This document shows positions 1-8,814 of a DNA stretch of 64,000 nt, piece after piece (position 1 is the first letter of the stretch; each line of letters opens with the position of its first letter). Below the pieces are notes generated by a model. The model was not told the DNA's origin. It ran no database searches and worked only from the letters and a program-made list of their open reading frames with translations. Location: NCBI RefSeq assembly GCF_001276715.1, contig NZ_LIUQ01000020.1, forward strand, positions 18,151-82,150, in the 5' to 3' direction. The stretch is from Planktothricoides sp. SR001. GTDB lineage: Bacteria > Cyanobacteriota > Cyanobacteriia > Cyanobacteriales > Laspinemataceae. Position numbers and translations under genes: made by a program.

Positions 1-301
1 AAATCGGCGGACAAATATTTGCTTTTAATAATTCCCCCAGACCCTCTGCCCAATTATCAGTCAGTAGGTTATTTTTGACCCCTTTGGCACAAATCACGGA
101 TCGATATCTTTTGGCCAATCCTTCTAACCAGCCTTCCGAAGTCGTAGGTTCTTGGCCAACGCGAATCGCCAAACCAATGGCCGCATCTTCCAAATCCCCA
201 TCGCAATTTTCAATCTCATCCAGGGCTTGCAAGGCGTCTGTATAAGCAAATAGCTGAGAACGCCATTGAGCAATTTCTTGAAAACTTAATACAATTGTCA
301 T
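1..301 (-). CDS. Uncharacterised protein, 3' part beyond the left edge
   Basis: An open frame runs leftward from an ATG at 301 and leaves the window without a stop, giving about 100 residues (start MTIVLSFQEIAQWRSQLF). The product is acidic and probably soluble, and no signal peptide or membrane segment is visible. I do not recognise a family. Codon use and an internal GCGATCGC-like site resemble the neighbouring genes, so it is probably a real gene. It is divergent from pheS, with a shared spacer of about 325 bases. Confidence 0.6.
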   Translation of the reverse strand, partial: MTIVLSFQEIAQWRSQLFAYTDALQALDEIENCDGDLEDAAIGLAIRVGQEPTTSEGWLEGLAKRYRSVICAKGVKNNLLTDNWAEGLGELLKANICPPI

Positions 302-626
302 TTAAAAAGAAGAAAACGCCAAATTAAAACAGGAAATACAGGATTTTGCCCCAGAAAGTTTTTCGCTCAAAAAAACTTTCTTGAAGCAATCACGTTGAAT
401 CAGTTGAATCACCGGAAAAATTAGGCTAGATTTTCTGAGAGCAGAAATGATATCATTCTGCGGGCAACTCACAGGAGTCTTGAATCAGGCCAATCTCATT
501 GTGCCACATCTACTGATGAGATGCTTCATTTCTTTGAAGTGATGAATCCTATCACAAATTACTCATCAAGAATTGTTAAACTAAAAGCATACCCATTACC
601 CTGAAAAATCTGAAAAAAGCTGAATT
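302..626. other. Divergent spacer upstream of pheS
   Basis: Between the left-edge gene and pheS I see no coding frame and no repeat. The stretch is AT-rich and must hold the promoters of both divergent genes, but no convincing -35/-10 pair stands out. Confidence 0.4.
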
Positions 627-1625
627 ATGACTGAACTTAATCCTATAGAAAGCCAACTACAGGGGCTTAACCAAAATGCTACCGGGGCGATCGCCTCTGC
701 GGAAAGCTTGGAGCAACTGGAACAACTGCGAGTCAACTACCTAGGCAAAAAAGGCGAACTCTCGCAAATTCTCCGGGCAATGGGTAAACTCGACCCAGGC
801 GATCGGCCCCGCATTGGCGCTTTAGCCAACGAAGTCAAAGAAGCCCTGCAAACCCAACTGGACAACCGGCGACAAGCCCTGCAAACCGCCCAAATTCAAG
901 CGCAACTAGCAGCGGAAGCCCTTGATGTCACCATGCCTGGGGTGTATCGTCCCCAAGGTCGGATCCATCCTTTGAATGGCGTCATTGACCGGGCTTTAGA
1001 TATTTTTGTCGGACTAGGTTACACCGTCGCCACCGGCCCAGAAATGGAAAGTGACTACTACAACTTTGAAGCCCTGAACACCCCCCCAGACCACCCAGCG
1101 CGGGATATGCAGGACACTTTCTATCTCCCAGATGGCAACCTGCTAAGAACCCATACCTCCTCGGTGCAAATTCGCTACATGGAACAACATCAACCCCCCT
1201 TGCGAATTGTCGCCCCCGGACGGGTTTATCGTCGGGATACAGTGGATGCTACCCACTCCGCCGTATTTCATCAAATCGAAATTTTAGCGATCGACAAAGG
1301 CTTAACCTTTACAGACCTCAAAGGCACCTTAAAAGAATTCTTATATCAAATCTTTGGCGAAGTCCAAATCCGGTTTCGTCCCAGTTATTTTCCCTTCACC
1401 GAACCTTCCGCAGAAGTTGACGTGCGGTGGAAAGGAAAATGGTTAGAGGTTTTAGGTTGCGGCACCGTGGATCCGAATGTGCTTAAAGCCGTGGGTTATG
1501 ACCCAGAAGTTTACACCGGATTTGCTGCCGGGTTTGGGGTAGAACGCTTTGCGATGGTTCTCCACCAAATTGACGATATTCGGCGACTTTATAGTAGCGA
1601 TTTGCGCTTTTTGCGGCAATTTTAA
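627..1625 (+). CDS. pheS: Phenylalanine-tRNA ligase alpha subunit
   Basis: This is the catalytic subunit of the cytoplasmic class II phenylalanyl-tRNA synthetase, which joins Phe to tRNA-Phe as an alpha2beta2 enzyme. The 332 residues match the usual length. An N-terminal helical coiled-coil arm (about 1-90) precedes the class II core. Motif 2 is visible around residues 195-215 ([13 protein letters not shown], then FHQIE) and motif 3 near 301 ([11 protein letters not shown]). The beta subunit gene pheT is not in the window, as is common in cyanobacteria where the two genes are separate. The ATG at 627 gives the expected N-terminus, and no strong Shine-Dalgarno sequence precedes it. Confidence 0.97.
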   Translation: MTELNPIESQLQGLNQNATGAIASAESLEQLEQLRVNYLGKKGELSQILRAMGKLDPGDRPRIGALANEVKEALQTQLDNRRQALQTAQIQAQLAAEALDVTMPGVYRPQGRIHPLNGVIDRALDIFVGLGYTVATGPEMESDYYNFEALNTPPDHPARDMQDTFYLPDGNLLRTHTSSVQIRYMEQHQPPLRIVAPGRVYRRDTVDATHSAVFHQIEILAIDKGLTFTDLKGTLKEFLYQIFGEVQIRFRPSYFPFTEPSAEVDVRWKGKWLEVLGCGTVDPNVLKAVGYDPEVYTGFAAGFGVERFAMVLHQIDDIRRLYSSDLRFLRQF

Positions 1626-1701
1626 GCTATTTGTAGCTATTCGTAGGGTGTGAAAGCGCGAAGCGTAACGCACCAATACGCGATGATGCATAGAGCAAAA
1701 T

Positions 1702-1731
1702 GTAGGGTGGGCAAAAATTTGCCCACCCTAC
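1702..1731. repeat. GTAGGGTGGGC palindrome, copy 1
   Basis: A near-perfect palindrome (GTAGGGTGGGCAAA facing TTTGCCCACCCTAC) lies between pheS and the convergent DUF433 gene. It can fold as a hairpin and may end transcription from both sides. The TAG stop of the DUF433 gene falls inside it. Related copies are at 2183-2214, 2302-2333 and 49757-49779. Confidence 0.75.
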
Positions 1732-2111
1732 GACTTGTTTAATACTGCTTGGTGTTTAGCTTTTTGTGCTTGAAGTTTTTCCCAAGCAATTTCCATTCCT
1801 GGTTTCGGTGGCTGGGCAGAAATTCTAGCCATCAGATCGCGATTTTGTGCTTCATAATATTGGCGCAATTCTTCGGTTTCTTTAACAACGAGTTGATATT
1901 CAGCATCCACCTCAGCGCGATGTTTTTCAATATAAGAAAGTGCGGCATTCACTTGCTCATCTGTCAGATTGAGTATGGCACGAATAAACTTGGGTGGATA
2001 TTCGGCTATGACATAATCCATCACATCATATAAAGTAATGCGAGTGCCAGAAATTGTCAAACCTCGCTCTGTTCTAATTATTGATGTTTGTTGATTTGAT
2101 GACAGCACCAT
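1728..2111 (-). CDS. DUF433 domain protein
   Basis: A 127-residue protein with a DUF433 domain in the N-terminal 75 residues (IIRTERGLTISGTRITLYDV, then an AEYPPKFI helix and LTDEQVNAALSYIEKH). DUF433 is a small helix-turn-helix-like domain often found in antitoxin-type proteins, frequently beside a PIN-like DUF5615 partner; none is present here. The C-terminal 50 residues are a charged helical tail. The stop codon is supplied by the GTAGGGTGGGC palindrome, so the last residues may have been altered when the repeat arrived. The precise role is unknown. Confidence 0.8.
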   Translation of the reverse strand: MVLSSNQQTSIIRTERGLTISGTRITLYDVMDYVIAEYPPKFIRAILNLTDEQVNAALSYIEKHRAEVDAEYQLVVKETEELRQYYEAQNRDLMARISAQPPKPGMEIAWEKLQAQKAKHQAVLNKS

Positions 2112-2177
2112 AACAATAACCTGGATAGTTCACTATATATTATAATCAAATATCATAAAGAGCGATCGCCAGTATTA

Positions 2178-2425
2178 GCAAAATGTAGGGTGGGCAAAAT
2201 CTTGCCCACCCTACGACTATTCGCCAGATGTCATTCCCGCGTTAGCGAAGCATGCGCGTCAGCGCTATATGCGGGAATCCACAAACGTTTTTGTGAGCAA
2301 AATGTAGGGTGGGCAAAATATTGCCCACCCTACGGCTATTCGCCAGATGTCATTCCCGCGAAGGCGGGAATCCACAAACGTTTTTGTGAGCATTTTTGTG
2401 AGCAAAATATTGCCCACCCTACGGC
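2178..2425. repeat. Two tandem composite palindromic units
   Basis: Two direct units of about 119 bases, starting near 2178 and 2297. Each holds the GTAGGGTGGGC palindrome, then CTATTCGCCAGATG, then a GTCATTCCCGC...GCGGGAATCC palindrome, then CACAAACGTTTTTGTGAGCA. The first unit has a longer loop in the second palindrome. A partial third copy closes the array. No gene is supported here; open frames across it are repeat-derived. Confidence 0.85.
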
Positions 2426-2437
2426 TATAAAAAACAA

Positions 2438-3016
2438 TCAATCCTCCTGAAAAGTGGGAATTTGGGCAAAGCGATCGACATCAACCTGCATATAAATTTT
2501 TTGCCCTTGACCATCCGGTTTGCTCTCAGTTTCTAACAAGCGACCATTGAGAATTTCACCCAATTCTTTAACAATGCCTAACCCATCATCTTCTGGTTTC
2601 AAAGTAATCAGTAAATCCTGACAATCGCCCCCCGCCGCCGCAGTCGTGCAAATCACAGGTTGACTATTAATCGTCCCAGTAGTGATCAGATTTAATGTAT
2701 TACTGTTGTAGACTTTTTCCAGCCGAGAGGCCACTTCTGTACACCGCTTATATCTCTGCCAACCGGCATTAGCAAAGCGATCGCTTTCCCAACGAATAAT
2801 CGCTTTTTTGCTATCATTAATCAAAGCATAAGTCGTCGGCAAACTCTGCTGAGTTTCTGGATCTTTTCCCTCACTGCACATAAACCGAACATTCGGTTTA
2901 GCCGATATAGGATTTATGGCATTAAACGAGGCTTGATTATTCTGCACTTGCACCCCTTGACAGCCAGTTAACAATAATCCCAATGTCAACCCTGAAATAA
3001 AATGATTTCGGTTCAT
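2438..3016 (-). CDS. COP23-like lipoprotein
   Basis: A 192-residue exported protein. The N-terminus has a lipoprotein signal (hydrophobic stretch, then LTGC, lipobox Cys at about 19). The mature part matches the COP23 (circadian oscillating protein) family: FMCSEGKDPETQQ near 46, an IIRWES segment, the RCTEVASRLEKVYN helix, a VICTTAAAGGDC segment and an LLITLKPEDDG strand. COP23-type proteins are cyanobacterial membrane-associated proteins of unknown biochemical role. Conserved cysteines suggest disulphides outside the cytoplasm. It stands downstream of the AAA gene on the same strand, with about 100 bases between them. Confidence 0.8.
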   Translation of the reverse strand: MNRNHFISGLTLGLLLTGCQGVQVQNNQASFNAINPISAKPNVRFMCSEGKDPETQQSLPTTYALINDSKKAIIRWESDRFANAGWQRYKRCTEVASRLEKVYNSNTLNLITTGTINSQPVICTTAAAGGDCQDLLITLKPEDDGLGIVKELGEILNGRLLETESKPDGQGQKIYMQVDVDRFAQIPTFQED

Positions 3017-3114
3017 AGACTTATCTTTTCTGAAAGACCTCGATTGTATTTATATTACCGGCTTTGGTGGGCAAATTTTGGGCATTTGCCCAACCTAATT
3101 ATCAGCTTATCAGC

Positions 3115-5052
3115 TTATTGATAAGCCAGCCCCTTCCATTGAAATTGATAACCTTGACGAGCGCGTTGAAATGCGGTTTCTAAATTTGGATCGCCGATCG
3201 CACCAATTATCCCCCCTAATCGATCCAAATTTTCTTGGATTGACTCATCTGAAATCACTAACCCCCGCAACTTTGGCAAAATCTTCTGACCAAACTGATC
3301 CGCTAATGCCCATTTAAACGCATCTGATTTAACATCCGTCATTCCGGGATAGTTGACCACATAATAAATAATCGACTGATACACCCGATGAGCAAAAGGA
3401 TGCCCCATCTCTGCCATAACGTGATTGGTTTTATTCAGCCAAATTTCTAACTGCTTAACCAATGGGGAATTTTCCTCTGGTTTTTGCAGCCACCGAGTAA
3501 ATTGCTCATAAGTCAAATATCCCGATAATCTAGAATCATTAATATTTTTTTGCGGATTAATTAAGGCTAACTTCGGGGGTTGCCCAAAGGTAATCACATT
3601 GGCACGGTCTAACACTTTGTCGGATAAAGTTTGGGTGGTTTCATCTTCGTTCATGGTTCCCACAAACAAAAATTGTTTAGGAATCTTTAAATCACCCGAT
3701 CGCAGTTTTCCAAAGCAGTTACCTAAGTCAATTTCTAACTCCGCTGGATGATGACGGCGAGTTTCCAGCTTAGATAAAAACTCACTAAAATAATATTCAA
3801 CTCTAGCCAAATTCATCTCATCGAGCAACACCAAGACAATTTTATCCTGTAACTCAGGGGATCGATTATATTGATAAATTCCCTGAATTAATGGCGTGGG
3901 TTTAAATTGATTTTCCATATAGTTGTAAAAGCCCAGCAAGTCTTGGGGAGAGTCCCAACGGGGCTGTACTGCTAATAGGAGAAATTGCGCCCCAATATAT
4001 TTAGCATAGAGTTGGGGTAATTCACTTTTACCCGTGCCACTGATACCGGATAAAACAACTAAGGCGGAAATTCCCTGCACTTTTAATGAAGTATGAAAAG
4101 CCCGCACCAGTCTTTCGGGAAAGTAAAAACCTTGGGCTTGAATATCTTGGATAAAATTATGTAAAAATTTTTCTTCAGAGATAATTTTTGGTAAATCAAC
4201 GGGCAACTTTGAATTATTTTCTGCCCACAAAGGATGTTTCAGGGATTCCAGAGGGTCGTTTTCCGGTTCAACTTTATTCAGTTTAGCTTGATATACGATC
4301 GCCTGTTGCCGTAAGCGATCGCCCTTATTTCTTAAATTCTCATTCTCAGTTTCTTGCTGTTTTTTACGCGCTTCTAACTGCTGAATTTGGGTGGTGACTC
4401 GCTCGAATTCTACCCGCTGGTCTAAGATTTTTGCTTCGAGTTCACGGAGCAATACTTTCTGGTATTCCATTGCGGCTAATTTATCTTCAAGTCCCTGAAT
4501 TTCTCCCTGTAATTGAGCTTTTTGTAATTGTAACTCAGCAATTTTGGCCTGCAATTGTTCCAACTTGTCTAAATCGGGATAATTTTTTGCTAAGGTAGCA
4601 ACCCGCTGTTCAATTGCTTGTTTTTGGGCTGTGATAACTGCGATCGCCTGTTTCATATCTTGGCTTCTTTGATTCAGTTCTGCCAACTGCCCTTTAGCCC
4701 GACCTAAACTTGCTTGTTTTATTTCTAATTCCTTAATCTTTTCTTTGATTAATAAGTTAATTTTTTCAGTTTTTCCAGATAATTTATGATATTCTGCTTG
4801 TAAATTGGGCAATTCTGCCCTTAGCTGTTCTGCTTTATTATTATCAGTAATTTGCTGTTCTAATAAAGCCAGTCGCGTCATTTGTCTGCCATTGATAATG
4901 GCGGCAGATGCCACACTTGTCGCCGAAGTTGCCAAGGCGATCGCCCCTGATTTAAGCATATTCTGCCCTAACAGTAAAGCAATCACAATTGTCACCGCAA
5001 AAGTGGGACACCCTGCCAGTAGCCAATCAATGGTGCGATTTTGTGAGTTCAT
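3115..5052 (-). CDS. Membrane-anchored coiled-coil McrB-like AAA+ protein
   Basis: A 645-residue protein with three parts. Residues about 11-50 hold one clear membrane segment and a second weaker one. Residues about 55-270 are a long heptad-rich coiled coil. From about 310 comes a McrB/dynein-branch AAA+ domain, with Walker A SGISGTGKS near 333, Walker B LVLLDEMNLARVEYYFSEF near 404, and the McrB-type GTMNEDETTQTLSDKVLDRAN near 463. McrB family members are usually GTPase motors of modification-dependent restriction and work with a McrC nuclease. Neither McrC nor another nuclease is adjacent. The membrane anchor and coiled coil suggest a scaffold or sensor form of the motor. The cellular role is not established. 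Confidence 0.75.
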   Translation of the reverse strand: MNSQNRTIDWLLAGCPTFAVTIVIALLLGQNMLKSGAIALATSATSVASAAIINGRQMTRLALLEQQITDNNKAEQLRAELPNLQAEYHKLSGKTEKINLLIKEKIKELEIKQASLGRAKGQLAELNQRSQDMKQAIAVITAQKQAIEQRVATLAKNYPDLDKLEQLQAKIAELQLQKAQLQGEIQGLEDKLAAMEYQKVLLRELEAKILDQRVEFERVTTQIQQLEARKKQQETENENLRNKGDRLRQQAIVYQAKLNKVEPENDPLESLKHPLWAENNSKLPVDLPKIISEEKFLHNFIQDIQAQGFYFPERLVRAFHTSLKVQGISALVVLSGISGTGKSELPQLYAKYIGAQFLLLAVQPRWDSPQDLLGFYNYMENQFKPTPLIQGIYQYNRSPELQDKIVLVLLDEMNLARVEYYFSEFLSKLETRRHHPAELEIDLGNCFGKLRSGDLKIPKQFLFVGTMNEDETTQTLSDKVLDRANVITFGQPPKLALINPQKNINDSRLSGYLTYEQFTRWLQKPEENSPLVKQLEIWLNKTNHVMAEMGHPFAHRVYQSIIYYVVNYPGMTDVKSDAFKWALADQFGQKILPKLRGLVISDESIQENLDRLGGIIGAIGDPNLETAFQRARQGYQFQWKGLAYQ

Positions 5053-5167
5053 ATTTTTCTGAGAAACAAAGCTAACACAATTATGTTATAATACTGCATT
5101 ATTTTACTTTTGCTCCTAATTCCCTCTATCCTCTTTCCTCTATCCTCTTTCCTCTTTCCTCACCAAT

Positions 5168-5545
5168 ATGCAAATCACTCAATGTCTTCATACCGCGATT
5201 TTAGTCACTGACTTAGAAAAATCAGCCCAATTTTATGGAGAAATTCTCGGACTAGAAAAAGTGGCGCGATCGCTCAAATTTCCGGGCATCTGGTATCAAA
5301 TTGGCGACTATCAAATTCACCTCATGGTTGATTCCCAAGCCCACCAAGGAACCATCCATAACTCCCAAGAAACAAAAACACAGTGGGGACGCAACCGCCA
5401 TATTGCCTTTGCTGTCACCGATATTCAAGCCGCGAAAACCCAACTAGAAGCCCATCACTATCCCGTCCAAATGAGTTCATCCGGTCGCCCCGCATTATTT
5501 GTCCAAGACCCCGATGGCAATGTGATTGAATTAAGTCAGCTTTAG
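5168..5545 (+). CDS. VOC family (glyoxalase/dioxygenase fold) protein
   Basis: A 125-residue single vicinal-oxygen-chelate domain: LHTAILVTDLEKSAQFYGEI at the start and HIAFAVTDIQAAKTQLEAH in the second half. The C-terminus FVQDPDGNVIELSQL supplies the usual glutamate ligand. These small enzymes bind a metal between two beta-alpha-beta-beta-beta modules; the substrate here is unknown (lyase, dioxygenase or resistance type). The 5' side carries a pyrimidine-rich repeat (CCTCTTTCCTCTATCC), and the stop codon is followed at once by a GGTTGGTGGTTG repeat array. Confidence 0.85.
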   Translation: MQITQCLHTAILVTDLEKSAQFYGEILGLEKVARSLKFPGIWYQIGDYQIHLMVDSQAHQGTIHNSQETKTQWGRNRHIAFAVTDIQAAKTQLEAHHYPVQMSSSGRPALFVQDPDGNVIELSQL

Positions 5546-5807
<262 letters not shown>

Positions 5808-5813
<6 letters not shown>

Positions 5814-8072
5814 CCCAGATTTGATGTTTTCCCAAGCTTTAATTGGGCATTCTGTTTGCATCAGATCGTGATTTAAAGGCAGCCAAAACGTAAAACAACT
5901 ACCCCGACCCACTTCTGATTCTAAAGTGATATCGCCCCCGTGCATTTGGGCCAGCTTTTGGGATAAAGCCAATCCCAGACCCGTCCCTTCATATTTCCGA
6001 GAAAGTCCTTGATCTAGTTGGTGAAATGGCTCAAATATTAAAGCTTGTTCCGCTTCAGGAATGCCAATTCCGGTATCAATTACGGAAAAACAAATCTTAT
6101 CTTCATTTTGCCAAACTTTCAGGGTGACTGACCCAGCATGGGTAAATTTAATGGCATTAGATAACAGATTAAACAGAATTTGCTTAATCCTCCGACTGTC
6201 TCCCACACAAAACCTAGCATCAGGCGCAATTTCTTTGCGTAATTCTAAGCCTTCATTTTTGACTCGTTCTTGTATTAAGGATAAACAAGCCCCACAAATT
6301 TCTTCCACTAGCAGTGCTTGCGGATGTAAATTTTCTTCCTTGGCTTCGAGCTTAGAAATATCCAGTAAATCATTAATTAAATTTAATAATTGTTCTCCAC
6401 ATTCCGTGATGCTAGAAATATACTGTTTTTGTTTTTCATTCAGAGGGCCAAAAAACTCTTGAATGAGAACATTAGAAAATCCCAAAATACCCGTGAGTGG
6501 GGTGCGGAGTTCGTGACTCATATTGTTGAGAAATTCAGTTTTTGTTCGATTGGCAGCCTCTGAAAGAATTTTCTCTTGTTCCAGTTCTAGGGTACGTTTT
6601 TTAACCAGTTGTTCTAAGCGTTCGTAGCTTTGGGCATTGTACAGGGCGATCGCGGTTTGATCGGCAATCCGTTCTAATAGATGAATTTCATCGGGTTCAA
6701 AAAATCGATTTTTCGTGGTGCTATGGATGGAAATCGCCCCAAAAAATTCCTCCCGAATATAAATTGGTACTCGCAAGAGTGACACAATATTTCCTCGATC
6801 AAGTTGCTGCTCCCAACTCGACCCATAGCCCACTCGTTCTTGATTCAAATCCGCCAAAAAATAGCCAGATTGTGACGCAAAATACCCCAGGGGTTCTTTC
6901 CATTCTGATAAAGGCGCATGGAAACCCAATAAAGACGAAACGTTTTCGCTCGATCGCCATTCATGCACCACTTGCACTCGTTGATTTTTCATCGAAAAAA
7001 TTACCACGCGATTGCCTTGAAAATATTCTCCGGTTTGTCTGACAATTTGGGATAAAATATAATTGGGATCTAGCTGAGAGTTAATTTCTCGAATGATTTC
7101 ATTCAAAAGTTGCTCTTGCTGGGCTTGTTGTTGAATTTTTTCAAAGAGTTTCGCCTGCTGAATCGCGATCGCACATTGGTTAGAAATCGTACTCATCAAA
7201 ATCAGATCGTCTCCAGTCCATTCGCGGTGGCGATCGCATTGATGTAAACAAATATTTCCCCAATAAACTTCTTGATTCAACAACGGAGCAATCAAAAAAC
7301 CTCGAATCCCGTCTTCGTTGGCTTTCGAGAGAATATTGGGGGGTAAATCAGCTTGATCGATATTGCTAACAAAGACAGGATTTCCTCGGCTCAGAGTTGT
7401 ATGGTAATATTCAAGCAAATAGCAATGTTTACCAATCACTTGCTCTCGGTCTGGTGTAGCGTGACTGGCATAACGGACTTGGGGTTTATGTTGCGGATCC
7501 AACAAAAATACCAGACAGCGGCTCACATTCAATGCTTGATGTAATAAATCCACCGTAGTTTGCAGCACTTCTTCCAGGACTAAAGTGCCGCGCATTTCAT
7601 AGACAATTTGGTTAATAATCGCTTCTCTTTTAGCAGAATAACGCATATGCTCCAGGGCAATTTTATCCTGTCGTCGCAAAGCAAACTCCACTAGAGATCG
7701 CTGCAAAACTTCTGGTAATTTTTCTATCTGCTGGCGATTGATATAATCAGAAAATCCTGATTTTATACAATGGGCAACAGTGCTTTCTCCGATAGAACCA
7801 GCGATCAAAATCATCGGAATCACTTGATTCAGTTCTTCTTGCCATTTACAGATATCTAACCCGGTAAAATTTGACATTTGATAAGCCGATAACACCGCGT
7901 CGTACTGAACCGTCGCTAAAAGAATCCGACAAGTTTCTGGGTTATTAGCAAAATCATAAGTAAAATCTTTTTGGGCATTTCTTAAAACATCAACAATTAA
8001 CTGTATATCTGACATCTCCGGCTGCACAATCAATAAGTGCATCGTTGATAGATGAGAAGAATGGTAAAGCAT
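5808..8072 (-). CDS. GAF-GAF sensor histidine kinase with degenerate receiver-like head
   Basis: A 754-residue soluble kinase. Residues about 11-130 have a response-regulator fold (MHLLIVQPEMSD, DAVLSAYQMSNFTG, GFSDYINRQ), but the phospho-acceptor Asp, the acidic pair and the Lys are all replaced. Two GAF domains follow (about 150-310 and 325-475), then a HisKA dimer helix with SHELRTPLTG (His near 519) and an HATPase domain (LFNLLSNAIKF, IDTGIGIP, EGTGLGLALS). The start is uncertain: M1 (8072) or M11 (8042) both give an intact head. No cognate regulator is adjacent. GAF domains of this kind bind bilins, nucleotides or other ligands, but no obvious chromophore Cys motif is visible. Confidence 0.9.
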
Positions 8073-8814
8073 CGCTTAGGTACTTTTGATAAATTAAATC
8101 CCCAAATTGCATCAATTTAACTTAATTCATTGGCGGCGATCGGTAATTTTTTTAAATCCCCCTGGGGATTTGGGCGTAACCCAGGGACTCTTAAACCATA
8201 TTCACCGAGATTTAAGCTGATTTTTCTGGACTGTTTAGTGGCATGGCTTCATATCTGGAAGCTTGCAACTAGCTGATGGACTGAATTGATCTTTTGTTTC
8301 CCGACCATGATTTGATTTATTTTAACAAATCTTATCCTTGGTAAAAATTAGATTTTTCCCGATCGGGTATGATCAGAAATCAGCATTTACTTGATGTTTA
8401 CTCGATTCCTTGTGGGGATAGACACCGAGTCATCGCCAAACTTATTAGGGTCACGTCCGAACGCTTCGCCCTGAGCTAATTTTAACCGGATTTTACAATG
8501 TTGGCAATCTGTAAACATCGAGGATTCGTCTTGTACCGAACAACAACGTAATATAATTCTTAGATTATTGACTGTTGACTGTTGGCTGTTCACTGTTGGT
8601 TGTGGGCTGTGGGTTGTTAGTTGTTGGTTGTTGGTTGTCCTTAGTCCTTAGTCCTTAGTCCTTAGTCCAAGAACAAACAACAAATAACAAATAACAAACA
8701 ACAAATAGCAAATAACAAATAACAAGCAACAAATAACAAATAACAATCGTATTTGTCCGTGGAATCCCGTTGATCTTTTCTATATTCGACAAAATTCGAC
8801 AAAGCAGAAAATCA
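8073..8814. other. Divergent spacer between two histidine kinases, with STRRs
   Basis: No gene is supported. The short palindrome AAATCCCCCTGGGGATTT lies at about 8154-8171. From about 8570 to 8755 the DNA is short tandem repeat: TTGACTGTTGGC and GTTGGTTGTT units, four units of CCTTAGT (8639-8668), then (AACAAATAACAAAT)n. The array ends just before the next gene, so that gene's promoter must lie in or upstream of the repeats. Confidence 0.6.

Noticed and set aside
8387..8593. 68-codon minus-strand frame in the kinase spacer
   Set aside because: No conserved motif, weak composition, starts in a TTGACTGTTGG repeat.
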